A stretch of DNA of 64,000 nucleotides from Priapulus caudatus (lineage: Eukaryota > Priapulida > Priapulimorpha > Priapulimorphida > Priapulidae). The DNA lies in contig NW_014577944.1 in the NCBI RefSeq assembly GCF_000485595.1, forward strand, positions 52,490 through 116,489, given 5' to 3'. The notes below the pieces were generated by a model, which was not told where the DNA came from, did not search any database, and saw only the letters and a program-made list of their open reading frames with translations. Each line of letters begins with the position of its first letter. Positions within the stretch are counted from its first letter, which is position 1. This document shows, in pieces, positions 44,106 to 55,200 of this stretch. Position numbers and translations under genes: made by a program.

Positions 44106-46145
44106 TTAATTCATTTCATACTACATGTACCTACATGTATGTCTATAATAAATCAATTGCTACTGTTTTCTTTTTATCATGTGCTACTAACTCTAACTGA
44201 ATAGATAATCTTTCTATTTTAGCTCTGCCCGTTGAAGTCGTGACTGTGACTGATTGCGCGAACCGAACAGCTCGGCCATCAATGAAGCCTAGGCCTGCTG
44301 CTGCCGCCGGTTCAGAGAGACAGCTACTCGAACCTCGTAAGTGAATGAACCATAATGACTCGCTGCGCTACTCTGTTTTTAGCCCACAATCCCACAAATC
44401 AAGGTTGCTGAGACTGTTTGCCACTCAGAAATAGAGGTAATTACCAATGTCACTATTAAAGCTGACAATATTTCTATTATAGCTGTGCCAGTTGCAACAT
44501 CTCCTCCGTCAACATTTCCCAAGCCTAGGCCTCCTACTGTCGCTGGTTCTGGAAGTCCACTACACAAACCTGTGATCAAGTCATTGACTGATGCCATGAC
44601 AGCTTCTCCGGAGGTAAATATCATGTTTTATTATACTACTTACAATATTTACTAGCACTAGCTGTTTCTCTCCAATAAAACAAAATGGTGTCGACAATGA
44701 TTTCCTTTGGTGTTATAGTTTGTAACTGGAAGCAAACCGTTATAATTGGCAGGTTTCAATCGGACCTAAAGGTCATCCTGGCTATGATGCGGTTGCAAAC
44801 CTATCACAGGCACTCCTTGATCTACGAGATCATAGTTTGGCATTGGCAAACACAGAGGCGATGGCAATCTACAATCTGTGGGAGAAATTGGAGAACTACG
44901 ATAAGAAAAAGTCAAACTATGCAAGTCGCTATAAGGCGAAAATCGACACTGGCTTCTTCAAGAAATCCAATTCGCTGGTTTGCAGAGGTAAATACATACA
45001 TTAATTTTTTACAGGAGTTCATGCTGAAATGGAACTAGTTACATGTAGCCTAATATTTTAAGATGGTTTCCAGAGATTTTAACCTAACAAAATCTCTGGG
45101 AAGGAGTGTCTATGATGAATAGGTATATGCTGTCATATTGTCTTTCAGGAAAGGGGCAAATAGAATCTTTTATAGATCTACCTATTTTCTATTTCTGGTT
45201 TTACATTCCAGGTACATGGTCGCAAACAAGATTCCGGCCACGTCACCCGATTGCAATCGTTACGTCGAATTACTGTTTACGATGCTGAGTGAGGTGCACC
45301 GATCGCCTCAAAAACACATGACGAGATTCCAGCTGATCTGTCGCGATTACCACCGGATACAGTTGGTTACAACGCAAAACTCACTGCTGTGTCGGGTGTT
45401 TTACCTTCCCCAGGTCAACGAGGAGCTGGTTCGTACATTAACTTTGTCCAACCGTTGAACAACCGAGTCCTGTATAAACTTTGCCCCATGAGCTAATAGA
45501 GATGAGGTGACATGTTCTATTAGCTGTCAGTGAACCTATGGCATTGACATTATATTTCAACTTCATAATCAAATATTTTTCTCCGTTTTGTTTGTTTCTA
45601 GGCATAACAAAGGTCTTAAGAAGAGACAAGCGGAGACGTTGAGCCATGGCATACGAACAAAGGTGACACCACTGACAACCACGTTACCCCTGCCAGAGCC
45701 AATGGACCGGCCCACGACGCTGCAACGTGGTAGTACACCGAGTTCGTTTGCTTTCACGGCACCACCGAACATGGCTGGTGAAGCCAAGAAACGACAACGT
45801 GCGCAATCCACAATCGGCAGGAAAGTCCAGAAAATAGCGCCAATGCTGCCTGGTAAATCAAATGTGTTTGTCGTACCTCAGGGTACGTTCGTGCCAAACA
45901 TAGTTTGGTCTACACCACCAGTCACGTCTGCGCCACCGTCTGTGTCACCGTCTGTTCCACGGTTAAAGCAGCCCAGACGCTGTAAACATTGTGGGGAACT
46001 ATGGACATCTGAAGGACATACTAATTACATGTTCCGTGTGTACTGTCCCTCAAAAGAAACCGTGTCTGTTGAGGAGTGGAAGGCTGCCCTCAAGGCCAAA
46101 GGTGTTGGCAAAAGAGTTAAAGACACAAAACAAACAAACGACTGA
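44106..46145 (+). CDS. Transposase-like gene, 3' part (exons listed in evidence)
   Basis: Similarity to the cassette intron resumes at about 44106. Exons: 44223-44336 (cassette, phase 1-1), 44483-44613 (PVATSPPSTFPKPRPP ... SLTDAMTASPE, ends phase 0), 44762-44987 (GYDAVANLSQALLDLRDHSL, then IYNLWEKLENYDKKKSNYAS), 45212-about 45440 (PDCNRYVELLFTMLSEVHRS, then MTRFQLICRDYHRIQLV), 45602-46145 (RHNKGLKKRQAETLSHGI ... stop). The first four are in phase with the upstream part; 44987/45212 is off by one base, and the donor of the fourth exon is unclear. The last exon ends with a zinc-like cluster CKHCGELWTSEGHTNYMFRV and a following Cys. The pattern agrees with the C-terminal parts of DUF6729-type proteins. 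It implies that 31447-44105 is an insertion or a misjoin within this gene. Confidence 0.6.
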
Positions 46146-46208
46146 AACTCATTGAGCGCCGATGTTGATGTCAACTGCCAGTATAGAGGTGGAGAGGAAG
46201 TTTTATGG

Positions 46209-46346
46209 CATTTTAGCTTATTATTGGCCTTTTATATATTTAATGTATGTATGTATGTATGTATGTATGTATGCATGTATGTATGTATGTATGTATGTAT
46301 ACATACATACATAAAATATATAAAAGGCCAATAATAAGCTAAAATG
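46209..46346. repeat. Perfect 33-bp inverted repeat around an (ATGT)n loop
   Basis: Arms 46209-46241 and 46314-46346 are exact reverse complements (from CATTTTAGCTTATTATTGGC to GCCAATAATAAGCTAAAATG). The 72-base loop is a run of ATGT turning into ACAT repeats, which itself can pair. It lies just after the stop of the transposase-like gene. Confidence 0.9.
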
Positions 46347-46863
46347 TCATATAAGTAAAATGTAAATAAGTATAAAAATGTATATAAATGTATAAAAGTA
46401 TAAAGATGTATATAAGTAAAATGTCATATATGTATGTTAACTACCAGATTATGCATTACCTTGAAAATCTCAATTCTGCCATTTTAACTTTGGTACATTC
46501 AGCTGTCAGTTACCACATTCAGTGCAACATTCACAGATTAAACATTCGCTGTTTAAATTTTATGACATCTTAGCCTATTATTAGCTCCGCTATATTGACC
46601 TTTTTTACCCAAATATCGCACATTTTGGCAGAAAACAACTAAACAGCTTGTCCAATCATTTTGAATTTTGATATTCACATGCACCATATGAAACTACTTA
46701 ACATATCTCACACGGATTTTTTCTAATAAATTGCTGAGATGTAATAACAATTTCTGGCTGTTCTTCTTTTAATTGTCCGGTCATAAAATTCTCTCATACA
46801 GTACTCCTCTATACGAGTTGCTGTGTGGCCAAAATGTAATGTTGAATTTAGCCCTGCCGTTGG

Positions 46864-46985
46864 ATGTCTCTGAGTCTGAGAGTGAGCTAGGCATCTGTGG
46901 TGTTAAACTCCGAGTGCCCAAAATGCTGCACTCTTGCCCAATGGTTCAATTGCAGTACTGGCTTGTATTGTACTGACTACTGAAT
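46864..46985. repeat. Partner of the repeat at 25771-26170
   Basis: Same phrases in the same order as in the first intron of the transposase-like gene, without the telomere-type insert. Confidence 0.65.
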
Positions 46986-47069
46986 AGGTAGTAGTACTCA
47001 GTAGTTGAATTTAGCTCTGCCGTTGGGAAGATTGTGTTTGGCTATTGGCTCAGATAATAAGTCGAGTGG

Positions 47070-47148
47070 TCCCGCCGCTTAGCTCAGTCGGTAGAGCACA
47101 GGACTCTTAATCCTGGGGTCGTGGGTTCGAGCCCCACGTTGGGCGCCA
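47070..47148 (+). tRNA. tRNA-Lys(CTT)-like sequence with encoded CCA, abutting an LTR
   Basis: D-arm (AGCTCAGTCGGTAGAGC), anticodon arm CAGGA-CTCTTAA-TCCTG with anticodon CTT, variable loop, T-arm GTGGGTTCGAGCCCCAC and 3' acceptor GTTGGGC-G all fit tRNA-Lys. The 5' acceptor is degenerate: GCT is inserted before position 8 and the first bases no longer pair. CCA follows at 47146-47148, which eukaryotic tRNA genes do not encode. One base later the right LTR begins. On the minus strand this is a primer-binding site TGGCGCCCAACGTGGGGC placed correctly after the 5' LTR, but the similarity covers the whole tRNA rather than 18 bases. Probably not a working tRNA gene. Confidence 0.75.
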
Positions 47149-47149
47149 C

Positions 47150-47365
47150 TGTGAAAGCTGACTATTATGCCTTCATGGGAGCACTCACAATGAATCGACA
47201 AACACAGGTATTTGGTAATGAACGGCTTTATTACGAGACGCCGGCTAACTCACGTCTGCTCACACCAATGTCGGCCAAGCAAGAGAACGAGAGGGCGCGC
47301 GCCTCGCACATGCGGCAACACCGCGCCACCTTCCGACACTAGTCCGAAACTATGCCGCCGTCACA
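47150..47365 (-). mobile_element. Right LTR (5' LTR) of the ~24-kb element
   Basis: Direct repeat of 23482-23693 with TGTGA...TCACA ends. The adjoining primer-binding site on its left makes it the 5' LTR of a minus-strand element. On its right comes (C)TAGTAACTAACAGACTG, the continuation of the kinesin-5 intron that stops in TAG at 23481, so TAG (perhaps four bases with a mismatch) is the target duplication. Confidence 0.75.
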
Positions 47366-47396
47366 CTAGTAACTAACAGACTGTTACTTATTTCAG

Positions 47397-47439
47397 GAGT
47401 ACACGGAGGAAATAGTCCGGTTAAGGAAAGACCTAATAG
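47397..47439 (+). pseudogene. KIF11: Kinesin-5 neck exon start, right half of copy K5
   Basis: 43-base exon EYTEEIVRLRKDLI after TTATTTCAG, ending at the 567-bp LTR, as in K1, K2 and K4. Confidence 0.75.
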
Positions 47440-47472
47440 TGTAACACAGAATTAATAGTAAAAGAGTAAAAA
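47440..47472 (+). mobile_element. Start of another 567-bp LTR, cut by a gap
   Basis: TGTAACACAGAATTAATAG and following bases, then N. Confidence 0.7.
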
Positions 47473-48468
47473 NNNNNNNNNNNNNNNNNNNNNNNNNNNN
47501 NNNNNNNNNNNNNNNNNNNNNNNNNNNNNNNNNNNNNNNNNNNNNNNNNNNNNNNNNNNNNNNNNNNNNNNNNNNNNNNNNNNNNNNNNNNNNNNNNNNN
47601 NNNNNNNNNNNNNNNNNNNNNNNNNNNNNNNNNNNNNNNNNNNNNNNNNNNNNNNNNNNNNNNNNNNNNNNNNNNNNNNNNNNNNNNNNNNNNNNNNNNN
47701 NNNNNNNNNNNNNNNNNNNNNNNNNNNNNNNNNNNNNNNNNNNNNNNNNNNNNNNNNNNNNNNNNNNNNNNNNNNNNNNNNNNNNNNNNNNNNNNNNNNN
47801 NNNNNNNNNNNNNNNNNNNNNNNNNNNNNNNNNNNNNNNNNNNNNNNNNNNNNNNNNNNNNNNNNNNNNNNNNNNNNNNNNNNNNNNNNNNNNNNNNNNN
47901 NNNNNNNNNNNNNNNNNNNNNNNNNNNNNNNNNNNNNNNNNNNNNNNNNNNNNNNNNNNNNNNNNNNNNNNNNNNNNNNNNNNNNNNNNNNNNNNNNNNN
48001 NNNNNNNNNNNNNNNNNNNNNNNNNNNNNNNNNNNNNNNNNNNNNNNNNNNNNNNNNNNNNNNNNNNNNNNNNNNNNNNNNNNNNNNNNNNNNNNNNNNN
48101 NNNNNNNNNNNNNNNNNNNNNNNNNNNNNNNNNNNNNNNNNNNNNNNNNNNNNNNNNNNNNNNNNNNNNNNNNNNNNNNNNNNNNNNNNNNNNNNNNNNN
48201 NNNNNNNNNNNNNNNNNNNNNNNNNNNNNNNNNNNNNNNNNNNNNNNNNNNNNNNNNNNNNNNNNNNNNNNNNNNNNNNNNNNNNNNNNNNNNNNNNNNN
48301 NNNNNNNNNNNNNNNNNNNNNNNNNNNNNNNNNNNNNNNNNNNNNNNNNNNNNNNNNNNNNNNNNNNNNNNNNNNNNNNNNNNNNNNNNNNNNNNNNNNN
48401 NNNNNNNNNNNNNNNNNNNNNNNNNNNNNNNNNNNNNNNNNNNNNNNNNNNNNNNNNNNNNNNNNNNN
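47473..48468. other. Assembly gap, 996 N
   Basis: Unresolved sequence. The rest of the 567-bp LTR and the start of the BEL/Pao pol would lie here. Confidence 1.
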
Positions 48469-48519
48469 AGAGGATTTCTGGAGTCTAGAAACGATAGGGT
48501 ATAACAGATTCTATCACGA

Positions 48520-49984
48520 CATCAGATGATGAAGCCGCCATCAAACATTTCTACCAGACGGTGAAAAAGGAAGACGGACGTTATAGTGTGACGTGGCCTT
48601 GGAAAGATGATGACCCTGACCTTCCCGAAAACTATCCGCTCGCCTTGGGAAGATTTCGTTCCTTGGTACGCCGTTTCCAAAGAGATCCAAATCTGATGAA
48701 GAAAGAAAATGATATTATCCGAGACCAAGAACAAAAGGGAATCATAGAGCGGGTGACTGACGCGGCAAAGGAAGGTCCCCGAAAACACTATATTCCCCAT
48801 CATGCCGTTGTGACGCCGACAAAGACAACGACCAAAGTCAGAATAGTGTACGATGCATCAGCCCGTGCTAGAAAATCTGACAAAAGCCTGAATGATTGTT
48901 TATATCGAGGTCCGGTTATACTCTCAGACTTGTGTGGCCTACTTATGCGGTTCCGGAACCCGACCGAGATGTTACTCGCTTCATCTGGCTAAAAAATCCA
49001 AGCTTACCCCAGGTCGACAGGAATATACAAATATATCGCTTTTGTCGAATCCCGTTTGGGGTCATATCTAGCCCCTTTCTGTTAGGAGCAACAATCAACT
49101 ATCATCTCGAGGACAATGGCAGTGACCTGGCCCTAAAAATGAAGGATGACATCTATGTCGACAATCTTATTAGTGGAACTGGATCTTCAACGGAGGCCGT
49201 AGAACTTTATCATAGAGCAAAAGAAATCTTCTCTGACGCATCTATGAACTTGAGAGAGTGGAACTCTAATGATCCACACTTCTTACAGCAAATCCCAGCT
49301 GGAGATCGAGCCGGTGAGACTGGAATGAAGGTGCTAGGTATTGGTTGGGATGTCAGAAATGACACTGTCACCATACAAATCACTCTGACAGACAGACCTC
49401 CTGCGAAGACAAAAAGAGAAATACTTCAACAAATAAGTTCGGTATTCGATCCTTTGGGCTATGTCACCCCCCTCACTCTGATAGCCAAACTGTTTCTCCA
49501 AGCTCTACCCGATCAATATGGGTGGGACGATATTGTGTCTGAGGAATTACAATCACAATGGAGGAAAATTGTGGAAACACTCGGCAACCTGAACTGTAAG
49601 CTCCCCAGACATATTGGTACCACAGGAATCACTGCTAAGAACAACGACATTAAATGGCAGTTACTGGCATTCTGTGATGCCTCACAAAAGGCCTACGCTG
49701 TGTGTGTCTATCTCTACAGCATAGATGGCTCAAAGACTGTGACTAGAAACCTGATATACTCCAAATGTCGACTAGCTCCCAAGAATAAGAATGTATCGAT
49801 GCCACGACTAGAACTCTTAGCTAACCTGATCGGAGTGCGTGCCCTGAAGTTTGTGGAGCGACAGTTGAAACTTCAACTACAGCCATCTGTTCTGTGGACA
49901 GACTCTCAGTGTGTGCTAAAATGGCTAAATACAACAAAATCATTGACCAAATTCGTTGAAAACAGAAGACATCGAGTGAAATGA
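48520..49984 (+). pseudogene. BEL/Pao pol: protease end, reverse transcriptase and RNase H, with small deletion
   Basis: The first frame (to 48992) has YSVTWPWKDDDPDLPENYPL, ALGRFRSLVRRF and RIVYDASAR-type text typical of BEL/Pao between protease and RT. It ends at FRNPTEM. The reading continues in another frame from PDRDVTRFIWLK, through RIPFGVISSPFLLGATI, the active site DDIYVDNLISG, SSVFDPLGYVTPLTLIAK and an RNase H region with AFCDASQKAYAV, MPRLELLANLIG and LWTDSQCVLKWL. Between FR and PDRDVTRF a BEL/Pao RT should contain about 20-25 residues with the first catalytic Asp (D-x-EKAFLQ type); they are missing and the frame shifts there. The RT is therefore inactive. Confidence 0.8.
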
Positions 49985-50340
49985 AACAATCGGAGAACGT
50001 GACATTTCGTTATGTGAGTACGAAACATAACCCAGCGGATGTGGCAACACGTGGTACAACTCCACAACAACTATTCGAAAACGAGTTGTGGTGGAAAGGA
50101 CCGAAGTGGTTAGAAAAGCCAAACTCAGAATGGCCTTCCTGGGATGTTCCAGAAGTTACCCCAGAGGTCAGAAAGCTCGTTGACGAAGAGATCGCCACAC
50201 CGAAGGTTCTCTATGAAACTAGTCTCCTGGCCTGCGGGCAGCCGACCCTACAGGAAAAGATCAGAATCAAAACGACTTGTTCAATGTCTCCAGGTACTCC
50301 TCGCTGACAAAATTGCTGAGGGTAACAGCTTGGATTATCC
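49981..50340 (+). pseudogene. BEL/Pao RNase H-integrase linker
   Basis: Frame starting at 49981 with VTFRYVSTKHNPADVATRGT, the conserved end of RNase H, then WWKGPKWLEKPNSEWP. It lies in a different frame from the RT and gives way to a third frame near 50280. Confidence 0.75.
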
Positions 50341-51643
50341 GATTTTGTGAGAATATGAAACTAAGTGTTAATGCAAAGGACAAACTTGTGAAGTCAACTC
50401 ATCTATCAGCCCTGGAGATTACCTGTGCAAAGAGGTACTGGGTTAAATGTACTCAGGAAAAACATTACCCTGAGTTCTTCAGAGAGGGGAAAAAAGTTTC
50501 CCATCCAATAAAACGACAACTTGGTGTACAATCTGATGAGCAAGGGATCCTCAGATGTCATGGACGTTTAGGAAATGCTGAAATAACCCCTGCAGCCAGA
50601 ACACCGATACTTCTCCCGAGGAAAGATGCATTCACAACTCTGATGATCCAAAATAGCCACAAAGAGACACTGCATTCTGGTGTGTCACAAACTCTCTCTA
50701 AAATAAGACATGGCTATTGGATTCCCCACGGACGTGCAGAAGTGAAAAAAGTTCTCAATCGGTGTGTCGTCTGTAGAAAACATGAAGGTGGTCCCTACAA
50801 AACTCCTGTAATGCCACCGCTTCCAAAAACTAGAGTGACTGAATCTACACCTTTCACGTATACCGGTCTAGATTATCTTGGACCACTGTACATCAAAGAC
50901 AACTCTTGTGAATCGAACAAGGTGTGGATTTGTCTATTTACCTGCCTGACGGTAAGAGCTATACATCTAGAAGTGATAAGAAACCTGTCGGCGGAGCAGT
51001 TTCTACTGTGTCTTCGTAGATTCCTGGCCCGCAATGGGACACCGAAACAGATAATATCAGATAACGCTGCTCAGTTTAAGGCTTCAAATACAATGTTGGA
51101 GAAATTATGGCTGAACACAATAAGAGATCCTGATGTAAAGAACTATGTGACAAATCGAGGAATTAATGGTCCTTTATCGTTCAACTAGCTCCCTGGATGG
51201 GAGGGTTTTATGAACGACTTGTGGGTCTTGTAAAACGAGCCCTACGTAAGACCATTGGAAAATCTTCTCTTACTTACGAGCAGCTGTGGACTATAGTGAC
51301 AGAAATACAAGCAGTGATAAACACAAGACCCCTGGTCTACGTGGGAAGTGATATTGATTCGTATGACATTCTCACACCTCAACACTTCTTGTCATTAAAT
51401 CCTAAAGTTGGATGCCCCGAACTAACTGAAGACGACGAACATGATCCAGAATTTGCCTGGTTGGCTGGAAAAAGGGAAACAACTTACTCAAAACAATTCT
51501 GGAATGTGTGGAGAAATGATTACCTTCTTAGCCTGAGGGAGAGAACTCAGACTCATCTGAAGGCCCCCCACACTCAAAGTCACCTGAAACCACAAATTGG
51601 TAGTGTGGTGCTGGTGAAAGAACCATTACCCCAGAGGACTTGA
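50277..51643 (+). pseudogene. BEL/Pao integrase
   Basis: The zinc-binding region is visible (NSHKETLHSG ... RHGYWIPHGRAEVKKVLNRC-VVC). The core has TGLDYLGPLY (first Asp), ISDNAAQFKA (second Asp) and, after a stop near 51188 and a frame change, GGFYERLVGLVKRALRK with the Glu. The end contains IGSVVLV, the start of the DUF5641-like tail. Compared with the copy at 56.9 kb, about 39 bases are missing near 51460. All three catalytic residues survive, but the frame breaks prevent a full product. Confidence 0.8.
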
Positions 51644-51951
51644 AAATTGCTCGAATCGAGGAACTTGTAAAGGGAAGAGACGGCGAAGTTCGATCCGCTC
51701 GGGTGAGACTTCCATCAAATAAGACTTTGAATCGGTCCTTGTCTTTACTATTTCCGTTGGAATGTAGTGATGACGATACTTCGGAAAGTAAATGTTATGA
51801 TAATAACATTAACATGACTGTAAAAGACTCTAGTTCTAATGAGTCGCCTGTTGATAAAAACTCTAAACCTGTTACTGTGACTAACAATCGCGTGGACTCT
51901 AAATCAAAAACTGTGCCAATAAGTGTAACTAATAAACGACAACGCGCGTAA
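51640..51951 (+). pseudogene. BEL/Pao pol C-terminus
   Basis: Frame with IARIEELVKGRDGEVRSARV and LPSNKTLNRSLSLLFPLE, the usual end of BEL/Pao polyproteins (DUF5641-like), then a polar Ser/Lys tail and stop. Confidence 0.75.
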
Positions 51952-52270
51952 AGTGCTCAACTTGCTAAAATAAGATGGATAAGTGGCTTAAGAAGTAATT
52001 TCAAAGCACTTGTGTGTTAAATCAGTGGACTTAAAGACTTTTCTGAACTTTAAATTTTTGTTGAGATTAGTGGTAAACAACTATTTTCTTGGAAATCATA
52101 AGTCAAGTCAATATTGTCAAAGTAACTTCTGCAAACTCCTTGTTGTTGGAGTGTCGCGAATGCGAGAGAATTGTGTTTAACTTTGTCTGTGCCGATAGAG
52201 GCGATATAATAAACAAAAAATGGCGTATATAGCTAAAAACAAAGTTTTTATTCATTCATGCTTCTGCGTT
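51952..52270 (+). mobile_element. BEL/Pao 3' untranslated region and LTR
   Basis: This stretch is shared with 57480-57830. A polyadenylation signal ATAATAAAC is near 52208. A likely LTR start is one of the TGTTG/TGTCG words at 52141-52155; the end lies near 52250 where the two copies diverge. Exact boundaries are not determined. Confidence 0.6.
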
Positions 52271-55200
52271 TATAATTGACAGCCTGGCTGGCAACGGCCG
52301 AAGCAAGTTTATTTAATGAGTCTACGCCCACTATTGCGTCCCATCGTGCACATTTTACATTTACATACTGTCTTTGATATCTTTGTAATTTCCAAGTAAT
52401 ATTTAAAACTTTAAATGTATGCGTTTTTACTTTTGATAAACTTTCTCAAAGTCAATAAGTCAGTTCTTTAACTTTTTTCTTGTTATTTGTCGCACCGCGC
52501 GTGGGTGCGGCGCGGTGTACTTGTGTGTTGCAGAGGAGCATTTTAATGGCAATTTACTAGGAAATTATACGGCAATGAATAGGCGAAAGAGAGGAGAGAA
52601 ACATTAAGACTTTGTAGTAAATACATTTCGTAGTTTATTTAGCATTATTGTTTGTTATTTTGAGACGCCTCAAGTGCCTGTGGATAGAAGTATGATTAAG
52701 CACACTTTAATTGTTGCAATGCAGTCATCAAAATAGGAGACCTCTTATCAGAGTTTGGATAACTGCAATGGCGATAAGAAATATAATATCATATTGGTTA
52801 TATATCTACATGAATATTAAAGCGCATAAATAAAACTGTTATATCTTGTTATATCTTCTATCTATGACGTCCCCGCCAAATGCGCCGCTTCGAAATTGTT
52901 TATTATAGCGCTCGTTAGATGTTGCGCGCACCGGACAATGCCAAAGTGGCCGTCACCCGTTGTGCAAATGAAATGTAGTTATCACAACTTCTAAGGAACT
53001 GCCTGCGAAGAATGAAGTCAAGGTTAAATGCCAATTGATATCTCTGCACTGCGGCGTCATTCGTTCAACAACAGACAACAACATTTAATTTGCTTTCTGT
53101 ATCTAATAATCACCGATTTTTACCAATTACTGACGCACACTGTTGCCCACGGTCCTCACCGTGACCGTGTTCAGCGTCAGTACGTAGCTTCTAGTACTAT
53201 TACTCTAGACTATAAGCCCGGAGAACCAGGCTGTGCGACGGATTGTCTATACTATTCTAACCCTAGCAATACCGTTTCTTGGAGCTATCCGCGGGCTATA
53301 GTACTAGAGCTAGTCAGTACGCTTCAGTGTTGGTGTATTTACTGCATGTAGTCCTACATAAGTTACCGTTATACTGACAGTATTATTGTTACAGACATTA
53401 TTACTATTACATTATATAGACATAGCATCATTATTATGACAGTATTATTACTGTTAGTATTATGCATAGGTACTCATATATAAATAGGACGTGGATATTC
53501 GTCCGAGCATTGGACACCTGTTCGTATGCGCTATTCGTCCGAGCAGTTGTTGCGCATGCACTGTTCATGTTGTGTTCCATAAATGTAATATAATGCTAGT
53601 CTAGGGAGTCGCCTACTCCCTAACCCCAACCCGAGCCCCAACCCTAACCCTAACACTAACTATAAACCGACTCGGATCTCTCGGATCTATTCTAGATCTC
53701 TAAAAACTAATCCGGGGTGCTAAACTAGGATTGTCCAGCTTTAGTCTGGCGTTATTGGTTGAACTTGATGAGCACTAAAACGAATAATCGGCGAGTCTGT
53801 GACTTGGCAAATTGACCTGTCATACCCATGTGGGAAAATGAGCTATAATTTACAGCACTACCGCCTCGATGCTTATTTTCAGATGTCGTTGTCTTGTCGC
53901 CGACAACAAGAAATAATTTTAACTTGTCCCAATTTTGACTTGCAACTTTAGTTCCTTGCGGCGCTTTGTTGAGACTGCTGTACCAGTACCTGCTTGCCAT
54001 TAGGTCAAAATGACATTGAATTAGGGCAGAAACTATTAGTAATTTTTTACATGCCGTGTTTCGCAATACTTAAGCTTTTCTGGAAAGAAATTTCAATCTT
54101 ATTGTTAAAGGCCTCACACATGCCGCAATCCAAAACGCTAATTTCTCCAGCTACTAGACTAGCAATACTTCTCGGCTCATTGCATAATCACACTACTTAT
54201 GACAAAAATAGAACTCTAGGTTCCTCCCATTTCACTGCCGCTTCCCCAACAAGAAAGAGCGTGCGACAATCAGCGTTAAAATCAGGGACGCAACGCTAAA
54301 CTTGTTTCAAACAACATAACAACGACTTGGTTTGGCCGGCCGCCGGGGCGGCGCCCGCGGGCGCGCCCGCCTGACGTCACATGTTTTTATCTTCGCTGCG
54401 CCCGCTACCGCTGTACCGCTTGCCACGCTGCACGGTTGCTTGGAGCATTGGGGAAACTGTCAACAACATTCGCGAGAATTTCAACAACTGGCAGGGTATT
54501 TCAAAATGAGCCTTTTTATAGACACGCGCAGTAGAAAATTGGAGGAGCTAAGAGTTTATTTTGTCATAAGCGCTAGTGTGATTATTCATCCCACGAAGAT
54601 TTGCTAGTCTATGCGCTACTGTAGAAATTAGCGTTTGGCATGCACATTGTGAGCCTTTAACATTTTTTAACAACCGTTAAATTCCCATTACTCACCATGC
54701 ACTCATGGAAGACTTCTAAGTCTATTCCTAGATTACTTAACTGTATTTTCATGTGCAATTGCCATCCCATTACATGTGATGTCAGGCAAGCGATGAGTTG
54801 CGATGACGTAAAAACATTGTGCCGGACCGTAGTTTTGGACGCCAGCATGAAATGGAGGTGTCAGCTCGGTGTAACACGCGCACGGACTAAAGATGGAAAT
54901 GGAGTAAAAACACACGTACGTAATCACGGACGCACATGACAGCCCTGACAAAATTACATTATCACTAGCGTCCGTGTTTACGAAACCACTGTGATAGCCC
55001 ATGCTTTACGGTCGAGCATGCGTTGCCGAAAATGTCCGGTGCACTATAAATCTGTATCACCCCGCTTCGCGGCAGCGGTTTTAAACTGTAAACAACTGAT
55101 TACTTGCGACGTTGCGCGATCTCAATTAGACCATTTCTTAGTAAACCAGCAGTGATATCTGGACAAAACTAAATACTCGTATTGGGTGCTAGGTTGATGT

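Noticed and set aside
47070..47145. Functional tRNA-Lys gene
   Set aside because: Encoded CCA, insertion before position 8, unpaired acceptor stem and abutment to an LTR favour a primer-binding-site origin.
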